A stretch of DNA of 64,000 nt from Lineus longissimus (lineage: Eukaryota; Nemertea; Pilidiophora; Heteronemertea; Lineidae). The position numbers and the translations under genes are program-made. A model generated the notes under the pieces. The model saw only the letters and a list, made by a program, of their open reading frames with translations. It ran no database searches and was not told the DNA's origin. Location: the NCBI RefSeq assembly GCF_910592395.1, contig NC_088321.1, positions 11,782,001 to 11,846,000 on the forward strand. The letters are read 5' to 3'. Below are positions 1 to 12,409 of the stretch, piece after piece (position 1 is the stretch's first letter; every line of letters starts with the position of its first letter).

Positions 1-2678
1 GCATGAGAAGTAATCACCAATTTAGTTATTTTCAGGACGTTCAGCTAGTCTAAATAAAAACTTTTGCCACGACTGGATCTCTTCAACAAACGAGGATGTT
101 GCCAAACTGAGCTCCTTTTCACTCGTAACCACTCCGAAATGTCTCTAAACATGATTCTATAAATATCAGTGAATGATCTTAAAAGCTTGTCAAACAGCGT
201 ATGGACGTATCTCTTGTGGGACGGGAGTAAGACGCGGCCATACTGAAACATCAGATCTAAATCACTTGGATTAGTTCAGATGATATCCTTGTCAAAGATG
301 ACGTACTATAGAAAAACTTGAGTGACGGTATCAATCAAGATATTGCATGCTGTTCTTAAAGGATTGGTTCCTTTGTGCAAATTTTGCGAACTGAACTAAC
401 TTTTGGTAACTAGATATAGAAATGCCCGTCGAGCAGGAATTAGGCGCACGAGCATGCGATGGAAATTCTTATGTAGGATATTTTATCCGGTGCGCACACC
501 AGTATTCATTGCAGGTATAATTATCCAATGCGTATTTAACAGCTCTTCGTTCGGTTATTAATGTACTCTCTCATGCTATTTTAATCTCTGAGCTATTGAC
601 GGTCATGGTACCTATAGATCTATATGCCGGAATCCGTCAGAATACAATATGGCCGGACACCTTTTCCATGGTGAGATTTTCCACTTCCTCTGCATCGGCA
701 TAGAGCCACCATATATCGACTACGTCTGCATAAAAGAGCTGACATATCAAATTGTGACTTTCGATTTTGTTTTATCAATATTATCATCCTCCGTCCTGTT
801 TCTAACGACACCACTCCTTTGACATTATTCTCCTGACGCTTTTCATACTCAACGGGCATCATTAGTGAATGCGGATTGAGGCCAAGCGAATGATATGTTA
901 CATTCATGTAATTTTCCCTCATTGGAGAACACAAGAGGGATGCAGCTGGTGTGTTTGAGTTAGTTTGATATTACATTTCATCTATTTATTTGAAATTATG
1001 CCACACACATTACGATGGTGATCGAACAGACTTATAGTCTGGGATTGGATGACAATCCTACATGTAATTTGACTAGACATAGAAGCGCATTTCTAACGAC
1101 AAACTCGATGCCCTTCTCGCACCTCGGTAGTCATCAAAGCCTCATCAAGTCATACGCAAGTCATACCCTATAGTCCCTTTATAGCCAAACTTTAAGCAAA
1201 CAAATTTTGCCCCGTTATTTTGATTACACATTTTGAGACTTTTGAGACCTTTATTTTCAACGGCGAAAGATGACTCCATCAGAATTGCTCGATGAAACAC
1301 GAATCACTGTTGACTAGTCTTGTGAACATTGCCATGTAAAACAAAGAAACTGGATTATGTGGAGCTGGACGGTACGATAATCGCATACAAATTTATTTAG
1401 CCTGGATTCGTCAGTCAAACGCCTCTTCATCTTTTTCCCTTACGTTATTTGCGATACACGCTTTTCATCCTTTATGGCGAAAATGACAGGATATTACGGA
1501 GGATATCTCAGGCGTGATTTCCGCCATCTTGGTGTAATATAACATGCATGAAACACTATCTGATCTCAGTTCTTTTGTTGTTGGATCAGGTAGCAGTCAT
1601 TTGTTCGGTGATTTAGAATGTAGTGAGAGGGAAAACAGCATCACTTTATCACTTCCGATACATGAAACCGGTGAGCATATGGGTGCGTTAGAGACACGCA
1701 CAACTCAATACATCAGCTTGACTTTCGGTAGATCCTACTTCAAGTGATAACTAGGTACATTCTCAACGCATTGAGCCGTTACTGACAGCATCATTACGTT
1801 TACAGGCCCCTCATAACCAAATTCGAACAATACAGGTCCTCCCAAGTTTAGACCTATTGTTCCGTGAGCCTAATACCTGAACAGATGGTCGAGCTTTACA
1901 GTAGGGTAAATTGGCGGGCTAGATCAAACTATTATGAGCGCGACAATTTTAGATTTAAAAAAGGTTATTTGTTAAAATAATACATGTGTAGGTGAACTGT
2001 CCAGTTTCCAAAAGCATCGCAGCAAGGATTGTGCCCTTTTTTTCTTTTGTGACTGGACGATGGCATGACTGATTTGCTTGTCTCAGAATCTTGATAATTC
2101 GTAACGTACAAAAGGCGTTTTAGAGCTTTACGAATGGTGTTATCACCAAGGGGCTATAAACGTAATGATTACCTGATGCACTAGGAGTACTTGTCTACCT
2201 AGTACGTAAGGAGTGAATGCCAGTTTATCTGTGCACAGTTTCCCTTTACAGTGGAGGCATTGGTTTGATTTCAGTGTCAACGTCAAAAGAAAATATCCGG
2301 TGATTTTGTATGCTTATTTTGGTATCAACCAACTGGGGAATTTGATTGTTACTTTTGAACATACAAAATTGATCTAATGAGACCAAAGTCACGGGCCAGT
2401 GCGGTGGACCCCTCCGGGCGTTACGTCATACTTGCCCCTTACGCTGGGATTCATGACATGTCCCGGATTGACCCAGATACCAAATTAGTCGTGCAATCAA
2501 GTCCTGTTCCCATGTTTTATTGAGCCTGCAAAGAGCTAATCAATTCATTCTCATCTCGTCAGAGATTATGTTAATATATCGAATTGGTGAGTTCAAATAT
2601 CTCGACTTTTGGGACTGACCGAAACATGTAGTCAACTAACATGTATGATTGCGTACTGTTGGAGCATTGATCAATAGA
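1..2678. other. Non-coding stretch, no gene recognised
   Basis: AT-rich sequence with only short open frames (under about 105 codons). None has a recognisable domain, a coherent splice context or protein-like composition. No inverted or tandem repeat stood out on reading. It is probably intergenic or intronic. Confidence 0.5.
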
Positions 2679-3106
2679 CTAAAGGTGGATTCGTACTCCG
2701 ACGCACGACCATCGCCGGCGTCGAACGCAGCGTCCTGCGTCGGTCGCCTATGCCATCGCACGATTTTGTAGGCGTCGTATCGCGTGACTATGAATGCTCA
2801 CGCGATTATATGTGAGGAAGCTCAAGCGTAAAACGACGTAATCAATTCCCATTCCCCGTCTTGGCGCCTTTGAAAATATGCATAAACATGAGTCCTTGGT
2901 CCCATGACCAGAAAAGTGATCATTCATTGGTACGACGCCGCGATCGGACGCAGAGAGTTCAAATTTGTTGAACTCTTTAATATCGCACGCCGACCGAACG
3001 CGCGTCCGGACACCGATGGCCATCGCCGTCGCACGCGAAAGTATGAATCAACACCACGACGTCGGCGTCGAGAATTTGATCGTGCGTCGATCGGAGCCAT
3101 ATTTAG
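2679..3106. mobile_element. GC-rich TIR element (non-autonomous DNA transposon)
   Basis: This CpG-rich island is embedded in AT-rich DNA. Its left end (CTAAAGGTGG..CTCCGACGCACGACC) matches the reverse complement of its right end (CTAAATATGGCTCCG..GACGCACGATC), and the arms continue with further CGACG-rich similarity. A short imperfect stem-forming element of about 430 bp is the simplest reading. No transposase is present. The boundaries are approximate because no clean target-site duplication is visible; a TWA-type duplication is possible but the two sides differ (TAA and TTA). The short open frames inside are by-products of the CpG-rich arms. Confidence 0.55.
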
Positions 3107-3829
3107 GTAAAATGTCAAGGTCATTGTGAACTGAAAGATCATATTGACACCAAATGACAAGCATGTTCGGGTTGTCGGTGTGTTCAATGGACTATATTTA
3201 ATAGTCCGTAGTGAAGGTTATTGTGAAACTGACAAATCATAGTTGATCACTCCAAATAATAAGCCTATGATAAAGGTATCAGTGAAGCCAATATTCCGTG
3301 ACCCAATGGCGGTGTCATACCCTTGACTTATGTAGCAAGACCATGTAAGCTACCTAACAATTCTACGACACTACCCTAGCCTGTGGAAGTGCATGTACTT
3401 CCCATGCTCAATGTTACAAGGTTGCGATTGTGCTCGACCTGATAGTGGTATTATCGAATAATCACCCGGGAATCATATGACATTAGCAATGTCTTGTTTT
3501 GAAATGTCTGTATGGAATGTCCTGCCCTACACCCTATCACTGCCAGGAGATTGAGACAGACTGAGCTGGCGCCTCATAAATTGTGGACCTGGCCCATTAC
3601 AGGGTTAACACACGGAAACATGTGGCTGCCTGCTGCGCAGACGATTGATGAAGACACGGCGACCACTGGCACAGACTAAGCAAAAATCACAGAAATGAAA
3701 TGTCCTGGGAACATTGTGCTCACCTGGGAATCATTTAGTTGCAGATGAAATGACATATGGAGGTTAAATTGACTCTTAGATATAACAAACGTAGCACTGT
3801 CAATGACACTTAAGAGTTCTCTGTGAACT
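3107..3829. other. Non-coding stretch
   Basis: I see no gene, RNA or clear repeat in this stretch. It lies between the GC-rich TIR element and the AGGTCA-rich repeat. Confidence 0.4.
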
Positions 3830-4315
3830 TGATAAACTAGGTCACAATAGACCTTAATTGGGTCAACTTGTACAGATGCTCAATATGTGTCTCCATATAA
3901 AATTTGAAGAATCTCAGACAAATAGTAGTGAAACGTATCAATTTCAGTGGAATTTTAGAGTTTGACCGTTTTGACCTTGGAAACTAGGTCAAGGTCAAAA
4001 TGTTTTACGCTCTATGTCAATCTTGATGATATTGATTAATTATGCACCTTTGAGGATCACATAGTGAATGTGTCTTGATATAATTGACATTGAGTTTTAT
4101 TACCTGACCTACTTACACCTGAAAAGTAGGTCACATTGTGTCAAGTCATGTTGTCAAAAGAAATCCTCACACCAAGTTTCAACTTTCTAGACTCAATAGT
4201 GAGCAAACGTGCCTCTATTGTTGACGGATGACGGACCAACGGACCGACGACGGATGACGGACCGACGGACAAGAAAGACGTGATGAGATAAGCTCACCCA
4301 TGTGAGCTAAAAATG
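3830..4315. repeat. Interspersed repeat with AGGTCA motifs and GACGGA tail
   Basis: The stretch has several AGGTCA/TGACCT motifs (for example around 3838, 3982 and 4107). A short tandem GACGGA/GACGGACC tract follows at about 4223-4270, then a small hairpin (AGCTCACCCATGTGAGCT) at about 4290-4310. This arrangement resembles dispersed repeats common in lophotrochozoan genomes. The family assignment is from general familiarity, not a search. Confidence 0.45.
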
Positions 4316-4582
4316 AATTCCTGATTAAAATGAACATGTGCAACCGGAAATTTACTCTCAAATGTAAATATCGATTCATGTCAAAGTGTTTACTTTCTAT
4401 TTCCATTCGTTTATTTATGCAATTTTCGCAGCCTGTTATTCCAGGGAATGCGCAATAACTCAAAATTAAGACAATGTGAAATACCAATTAGAAGTTTTGA
4501 TGTACAGGATCGACTGATGAGACCGGTGTATGGGTTTGAAGAGTCCTGGGACGAATGTCCAGGGAACACCGGATTCTATATA

Positions 4583-4781
4583 CAGTGGAACCTCCCTTAA
4601 CGGACACCTCTCTGCTAAGGAAAACATCTCTATTACGGACAACCTCTCTATCAAGGACACTAGTCTTGGTCCCAAATGGGTTGTTTCCATTCAATTTGAC
4701 CTCTCTAATCAGGACACCACTCTATTAGGGAGAGCAATTGTCAACAGTCCCGAGGTTGTCCTTAATAGAGAGGTTCTACTG
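4583..4781. mobile_element. Tigger/pogo-type MITE with TA target duplication
   Basis: The element starts CAGTGGAACCTC and ends GAGGTTCTACTG, with TA directly on both sides (4581-4582 and 4782-4783). The inner TIR similarity extends over CCTTAAcGGACA / TGTCCTTAAtAGAG. CAGTRGAACCTC ends with a TA duplication are typical of the pogo/Tigger branch of Tc1/mariner. At 199 bp with no transposase it is a MITE that would need a transposase supplied elsewhere. Several GGACA/CTCTCT units repeat inside it. Confidence 0.8.
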
Positions 4782-7700
4782 TACATGTGACTGTCAACAT
4801 AGAAATGCTAATTTTAGTGTACTCTCATTATCATAACAATCAATTTTAGATTCCTAATCATATTTATATACTCATGATGACATGATTATATACTTCTACA
4901 AATAATTGACCAAAATTCATATCAAAGCTCCTTACATTCCAGTGAATCAGAATTCCCTCATTTCACGTCAACAGCATAAACAATGGATGGCGAATCCACT
5001 CACCCCGTTACAGGCCAATTCTTGGGTTGTGAAACTATCAACTAATGGTAAAAATGAGCTATTTGCGATTGTAGCATCATGATGAAAGTGTTTTCATCTG
5101 GTACTTGTGAATAAAAAGGGTACCATCTGTCACATCAAGAAAGGATATGAACGCGTTGCCTTTTATGGTAAATGCCTTAACATTTCAAGGAAAATGCAAA
5201 CTCCAAATTCGTTCGTTCTCCACAGAAGATTCTGTACCTGTTTTTGTTCAAGTAATTTCTTGACCAGATTACGAATAAGGGTACAACATACCAGAGCCCT
5301 TCATCAAACGTTGTCCGAAAGCTTTTTTTGCAGCGCAAAAGGAGATAGTTATGTTTGCGGACAAATAACGATAGTGTACTCAGCAAAAGACGTTGATTCC
5401 TCATGGTGTTAATGAAACGTTAAGCACCCACGGTCGATGCTCCAATATACACATTCTTGAAATATGTTATCGCTATCATCTTCGTTTCATCTCTAATTTA
5501 AAATTCTTCTCAGCCTAGAGTCAAACGAATTAAATTTTGTTTCAGCCTAAGAAATAGCACTGATCTCCCTTACAATTCAGACCCACCGGGACTAACCAAT
5601 GCCCGTGCGTTATTGATATATGACCGTATGACCCTTGCATCTTTAAAACCCATTGACTGGAATTGAATCACCCTTAAAACTGTGGTACCCAAGTGATTGA
5701 GTCCAATCGACCCTTGGAAATGTTCGCGCATAATTGTCCGGTGTAATGTTTTTGAGTGTTTCTGTTTTTGAGTGTTTCCCCTCATTGTTTGGGAACGCTC
5801 AGAAATAGATTTACGAGTTTTTCTGTGTATCCCCCCTATTGAAAAGTCATGGTCTCTCTAGCTGCCTATTGTTTGGAAACACTGACACATGGGAAACAAC
5901 CACAGATGTTACACCGGGTCTCCCTTACAATGAAAGACCCCGCACTAATTCCCTGGCCCATTGATTGCATCTCCCTTTACAATAGTCAAGGCAAACCCAA
6001 CCTGTTGGTTCACAGGAGTATTGCGTGTATATATCTCAATTTGATTGACACACCAGCTCGGACTCGTGTAATGAAATGGAATATGATATGTGATGTTTTA
6101 ACCGATTTCATTGTCAATGTTTGCCTCATGCTTGATTGAAAATTATAAAGTTCCTTTCATTAGGCAATTATATTTTTCAAACAAGGACAATTATCTGCTC
6201 ATGTCTCCTGAAACTAGGCTAAGATGGTGACGTTTGTAAATTGCGTGTTGACGTTGTATCGGGTCATTCCATAACCCGATGTAAAAGAAATGCAAGTCCC
6301 CCGGAATCTAAGTCCGGTCCATTTGTTAAAGTGAATAGAGTCGCCGAGTTCCTTTGTTGAAGATTATGTAACTAACCCAATGCACAGCTGGTGTATGGGG
6401 TCCTGCATTCCTAGGACGTCCATTCCTTTTACACCGGTCTACAAACAGTATGATTCACGATGTCACTTTACACCCTCTTGCCGTGGCAGGCATGTCACGT
6501 TTTCAAGTATAAATATCAATTCATACTCGTGTCGTGTGACATATGAACCGCGACAAGTGACAACGGAACAGAACATGTATGTTAACTCGGCCTACTAAAA
6601 AAATTAACCCAAATCACATTGAAACATATCTTTAGTTTTGAGATCAAATCCTGATTAGGGTAGAGAAGTCAGCCGATGCCTCATTCCTCAACTATCACAA
6701 ACACAAGGATAAAAGCGTTATTACATTAGGCATGTTAGGAGAGCGTTGATTTCGGGTGTAGAACTATGTTCTCCGGGTTATTTGGAAGCATAGTCACAAA
6801 CTGCACGTGGCAATTCACTCTCTCAACGATCTGCCGCGCCAATATGCAATATTGTATCAGAGCAAACAACAAATCATTGCACAGCCTGGTCAGTAAAAGC
6901 TTGCGTTACCGAGGTCCAATACGTACACTGCCGGGGAAATTGAAAAAAAGAAATATATGTCATAAAACTAATGTTGCAGTGTCAATTCTTTAAACCAATA
7001 TACGAACTTATCAAATTGGAAAACTATGTCGATCTACTTGGAGTTGATTCGCGATAGAGCCAAACTATCTAAAATGCGCCTTCAATAAGTATATAGAACT
7101 ACTCGACCATGCCGGCCCATTATATAACGTTCTACGTGATGTTCTGGTATTGCGTGGAGAACAACGTCAAATATTGCTCTTTTCTTAACAGTGAAATATT
7201 GATGCACCTCACCCAACATACGACAGCTTTACTTTGAGTAATTCAGCCTCTTACGATTAAAAATAATTCATATTGTCTCCGTACAAACACTGTCCAGTGC
7301 ACACTGTCATTTAGCTCAAACAATGAGGTCATACCTCCTACTGGGACTTTCTATCGATATTTTCCAGTCAGTAGTGCGTACAGGTTTTCAGAAATATGCC
7401 CAGTGTCTAGACCAAAAGTGTGACTAGTATTTTGTGTATTCATTCATCCCAGGTCGTAAATCTATATATATAAGTACGATTATCATAAAATTCTTATGCA
7501 ACGTCCTTTTTTCTTACAAACATAACTTCACAAACATTCTCTACACACTGGAGGCACACATGCAACGTATTCGTACCCCCAATCAACTTTCCCTACGTTT
7601 TCATAAGATCATTACTGCAACAGTTCTGACTTAATGATTCAATACACGAAACAAAGTGATTTTAAGATCGTGAGCATGACAATTTGAGAGAGTTTTCAAG

Positions 7701-8140
7701 CATTCCATTATCTTTGTATTTCTGCAATGGTGTGTGTTTCTTATTTAAGTGCTTTATAAAAAGACTTGAAAGTGATTAAAAAAATAATGATTTGTGTTAT
7801 CTGGATTCGTTCACTAATAGTTTTTTTGGACACGTAAGGTTTGAAGATGCGTGGTCGGATATTAATATATTTCATCGTCACCATGCGCCGCCACTTGTTC
7901 CAACAGACCACGGTTCAATAGTGTTTTAATTGCGAGGCAGCTTTCGACGTTGATTGCAAGTTTCAGGTAGACATATTGTCGGGTGTTCATCATTCTCATG
8001 CACTGTTTTTCTTGCAGTTTAACGATTTCTCAAAAATCAGGTATGCGGATGTCTCTGTCCTGGTAGAGGTAATGTTAGGATGATATAAAACAACACATCT
8101 TACGCCTTCCTTTCGCGTTAAGTCGACATTTCCGGCTGTC
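4782..8140. other. Non-coding stretch
   Basis: No convincing exon or RNA gene was found. Imperfect recurrences of a CTCCCTTACAAT phrase occur at about 5565 and 5920, which suggests a decayed dispersed repeat. The short open frames look random. Confidence 0.45.
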
Positions 8141-8330
8141 TATAAACCTAAGATCTAAGACTCTATAAAACTTAGACCCAATTAGTTTTATAGTCCTATG
8201 GGTCTTAGTTTTATAGTTGGGTCTTAGATTTATAGTCATTGGGGTCTTAGTTTTATAGTTGGGTCTTTGATTTATAGTCACATGGCTCTTAGTTTAATAG
8301 AGTCGTAGGTCTTTGGTCTTAGGTTTATAG
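8141..8330. repeat. Small foldback repeat with GGGTCTTAGTTTTATAGT units
   Basis: The outer arms are inverted: TATAAACCTAAGATCTAAGA on the left against a TCTTAGGTTTATA end on the right. Between them is a tandem array of roughly 18-20 bp units (GGGTCTTAGTTTTATAGT and variants, about 6 units). The combination of inverted ends with an array of one short motif resembles the larger AAACCTAG foldback elements elsewhere in this window. It has no coding content; the open frame across it merely translates the repeat. Confidence 0.65.
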
Positions 8331-10341
8331 ATACCCGACATTTTTAGCGTTCACGCTTGGGAATAAATGTCTTTCAGAATGCGTTCCTGAATCGCTCATT
8401 AGGCGCTAAGATAATTAATGGCACCTCATTAAGATCACCAGTAGGCTAATTAATCGTTATTAGCATGGCGTATTGGTATCAATTATATCAGATTGGATCA
8501 ATAGGAGAAAAATGAAGAAGCACCGACCTGATGATACAATAGGAACTTAACGTCGAACTCAACAGAGAGACCAGAATGAACATTTTTTTACTGGAAGGCG
8601 TCTCGCACACGAGCGATGTTTATGGTGATCCGTGACAATTATCGCTGCAGCGAGAGATATGCTCGCTCGTCTGCAGGTAAAACCGGTAATGCCTGGGTTT
8701 GAGGTTTATTGCGGTTGGCAGCGAACCCTATTCCTTGCACCTGCGCTGACCACCGCGTGCGAGATATATGTCTCATAAGGACATCATCGCAGGCAGCAAC
8801 AACAAAAGAAACGCTTTATCGAGGCGCTATAGACTTAGACAGTAGCCCACTGTGCAAAGCATGTAATAGGATCACAAGACATCCTCTATGATATTTGAAT
8901 AGGACGATACAAACCATATTGATAAAACCACACATTATTTGAATAGGCATACATAGCTGCAGGTATATTCCGTATTCATTCAGTGCATGTAAATACCGAG
9001 CTGAGATTTGCATGTTGAACATACCCTGACAAAGTGCACAGAACTGCTCACTAATTTCGGACAGGATAACGATATCAAGCCTTTCACCCAAACATAACTT
9101 TTCAGCATAATTGGGGTATTCAAAAGAAAAACAAACTGCATGTCTTTAAAGTTCCATATTCGAGAGGTGGACAGACACATGGTGGCCACGATTTGTACAG
9201 TACCCACATGCACAAGATGTTTACACAGTTCATTCTAGATGTGCACAGGTGTGTCCATCTCTCCGATATACAACTTTAATTGACAGTTTTTGTTTTTTTT
9301 CATAACCCGATACACGGCGCTTGTCTGTATTGACAGTACAGTGCAGTCAAGCCCCATGTATCTGTAAGCGAGAGTTAATTATTTCCCTTCTCTTTTGGTC
9401 TAGAAAGCACATCTTTCAGTCTGGATGGTATATAATTTGTCATTTTCGAGTACATGCACAATACGCGTTATAGTTGTCGATGTTACATTTAATCTGAATA
9501 TCTATAAATAATTAAGCTAATTATGAAAAAGCAAAATATTCCTCTGGACACCCTATTATATTATGTTACATATATCATTCCCAAGTGTAACTTTGGGAAT
9601 ATTTGCTATTTCTTTTTAACTTTACCATAAAAAGATGATTTCAACCTATTTAGATGATTCAAATTTAACCTAACGCTATGCATGACATGACTCTAACGAG
9701 CCCGTCTCTAACAATGCGTCTAATTAACATACCAGTTATAAGCTTAAGTATTCCGTTTTCAACTCCAATCATTAACCCGGGAAGTAAATCCACATTCCTT
9801 TAGAACTCACACTGAATAATAACTCGTCAATAATATGTGATCTTCTATCCACTTATATCCAATTTGATATCCGTTTAACTGACGCAACTTATGTTACAGT
9901 TTACAGTAAGGCGACAGCGTAATCCTTTGGAAGAAGGTTTGGTATCAGATAAGCACACTGGTTGGTGGTGAGCAGCACGTTATACGAAGAAACGTTCCTC
10001 GCATTGAATCCAATGCAAACTACCAGCTCGTTATACGATAGTGAATAGTTCAATGAGCGGATAAGTAGGCCTACTATTATTGTCATGTATCAATTGATAG
10101 TTTGACATCCATTTTATATCATGTTGGTGTAAGCGGGGCCTGATTAAACGTTTGCTGTTTGCTGGCTGCTAAAAGGGAGGGCCAACTTTTATAATCGCGG
10201 AGTTGGGGCACTTTTTTACGGTAATAACTGCAATAGTTGTTTGACTGATCGGGGGAGGACAGTACTGGCTCTATAAAATGATAAAAGGCTATTCAATTCT
10301 AAAGGAAGAGGATCTTGCAGAAGTGGTCAAACTCGATACGC
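8331..10341. other. Non-coding stretch
   Basis: AT-rich, with no recognisable gene or structured repeat. Open frames on both strands are short and lack domain features. Confidence 0.4.
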
Positions 10342-11000
10342 CTAAAAAAGTGTTCCAACACTCTGCAAATAAGGATTATCCACTTTACCATACTTTTTCA
10401 TTGTAATACTAGAATGGTAACACGAATAGTGGGTCGGTATCTTATGTTTTGTCCTGTAATTCCTCCTATATGATATTGTCAAATCTTGAACTTTTACATC
10501 TTTAAAAACCTGTTGTTGTTTTTTAAAGTGCGATGACCTACAAAGAAGGGTTACCTCACGTCTTCTGTTGTACTTGTATATAAACATATATTTCCTGTGG
10601 TGTACATTAGACTTTGAAAAAGGAATCAAAATATCCGTAACGTCGTCTATTTTATACAACGTTGTAGTGTTGTTTTTTATATAAATCTACAAAGAAGGGT
10701 TATCCACTTTACTATGTTTCTTCGGTAACACTGGAATGGTAACATCCATGCTAGTAGGTCGGTATCTTATTTCTTGTATTCAACTGCTCCATAATAATGT
10801 CAAATCATGAAAGTTCAAAATATCAGAAACCCGGAGCGATATCCTGCATCGCTACGATTTGACAGTAATGACAACATTTCGTCTGCTGTAACATTCTGAA
10901 CATCATCACCAGAGAATCAACACCTTTTCCTTCTAGTAGACCGGTATCTCTTGTCCCGCCTGTAATTGCTCATATGATATTGTTGATATACATGTAGACG
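10342..11000. repeat. Diverged tandem repeat, about 3 units
   Basis: A sentence-like block recurs: CAAAGAAGGGTTA..CCACTTTAC, then AATGGTAACA, GGTCGGTATCTTAT, ATGATATTGTCAAATC. It is seen at about 10370-10490, 10685-10810 and, more decayed, 10920-10985; an isolated CTACAAAGAAGGGTTA is also at about 10540. The units are about 70-80% alike by eye and about 250-310 bp apart. It could be an old tandem duplication of intergenic DNA. Nothing protein-like is conserved between units. Confidence 0.55.
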
Positions 11001-11667
11001 CTTCGATTTATTCATAGGTAACAGTGATATTGGCGTCTATTCTAATATTATCTGTCAAGAGGTAAGGCTGTACGGGCAAGTTCGATAATATGGGATTTAG
11101 CTTCGATATGTCTTGTATGGTGCTGGTATTGTGCCACAAAACACCAGAACAACTCAAGAAAATGGTTGGCGAATGGTAATTAGTGTTTTGTCACTAGTTG
11201 CATGCGATATTGTAGTATTCAACAATGAAGGTTGCGGTATTAGCGTAGTACTATATCCACGGCCGAAAGAGGTCTATCGCATTCTTAAAGTCCGCCATTT
11301 TTCTTTACATGACAAGTAAATTGGTAAGCTGTCTAGCGTTTTATGACCACTAAACGCGAATGCAAATTATGACGCCTCCGCGGGAGAAAAAAGTCGGGAT
11401 TTGACTGAATACTTAAAGTTCATGGATATCGTCAGTCACTGAATCGTGCTTTATAAGAAACAAATATGCGCATTGGACTTGCACGTAAAGCATCGCTTTG
11501 GATGCTCTTGTTTCGCTGAGCTAAAATACCCGCTTCCATGGCTTCGTGTGCTTTTAAATTTATACTAAAACATAGACACAAAGGCCAAGCCGAAACATTC
11601 GGACTATCGGAAAACTTGACGTTACCGAGCTATTGTCCATGTGACGTTAATATGCTGAGGGTATAGT
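11001..11667. other. Non-coding stretch
   Basis: Nothing recognisable was found apart from short random open frames. Confidence 0.35.
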
Positions 11668-12409
11668 GTAAAACAAGAAACACAGAAACGAAACAGAGAC
11701 GCAGAAAAACATGAACCAAACACAGAAACGAAAAATAAACAGGCTTTCATAAAAGTTAGAATTGAGGCGCAGGCATCGGCGGCACCACGATACTTTCCAT
11801 GACCAAGTCGTTGATATCGTCGTTAAAGTGAACTCTGAGGATGACTCCATCAAGGGCACGATGGGAGTGCAGTCGTTTTGAGATGCTGGCGTAGTGCTTT
11901 GGTAGGTTCGATTCCTACAGCCTGTTGTTTTAAATGGTGGCGCACTGCAATGTTCTGGTAGTTTAGTGTTCGTTCATGGGTTCAATTCTTAAAATCTGTC
12001 TTCAGGGATCTGCTTTATGTAAATGAGGTTCTAGGTAGATTTGCCTTCATTAGAAATTGGGGAGTTCTCCGGCGAGAATGAACACTCCTCCTAGAATATG
12101 CTCGAACTGCTAGCGATTTTGGGAAATCCGGAAAAAACATTTGAGGGAGGTTTACTCATCTGCGTAATGTATGAACTTCGGAACCTAGGAGCGCCACTAT
12201 CGCTATCTTGGGCCATTGAGGATGCTAAAAGGGATATTGGGAAATGAGCATTCCTTCTTCCATTCCGACTGAGTACCTGTTTTTGTTACACCCGCTTTCG
12301 CGGCAACAACCATGGCAACAGGATGGTGTCTGCAGACCAGAATTCGCCACAGGAGTGGTGGTTCCTGCGTTTCTGCGTTTCTGTTTCGTTTGTGTGTTTC
12401 TTGTTTTAC
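11668..12409. mobile_element. Foldback element with about 50-bp inverted arms
   Basis: The left arm (about 11668-11718: GTAAAACAAGAAACACAGAA and onwards) is the near-exact reverse complement of the right arm (about 12358-12409, ending TTTCTTGTTTTAC). Weaker pairing continues outside the arms, so true ends may be near 11645 and 12430. Between the arms there is no coding frame, only a tRNA-like B-box. The structure fits a non-autonomous foldback or MITE element; the family is unknown. Confidence 0.5.
11905..11915 (+). promoter_or_regulatory. Pol III B-box-like sequence (tRNA/SINE remnant)
   Basis: GGTTCGATTCC matches the internal B-box consensus of tRNA genes exactly and is flanked by short complementary stems (TAG/CTA). 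No full cloverleaf can be drawn, so this is a tRNA-derived SINE remnant or a chance match, not a tRNA gene. A second degenerate copy (GGGTTCAATTC) lies about 70 bp downstream. Confidence 0.3.

Noticed and set aside
11881-11995. Possible tRNA gene around the B-box at 11905
   Set aside because: The B-box is perfect but no acceptor, D or anticodon stems form at the right spacing.
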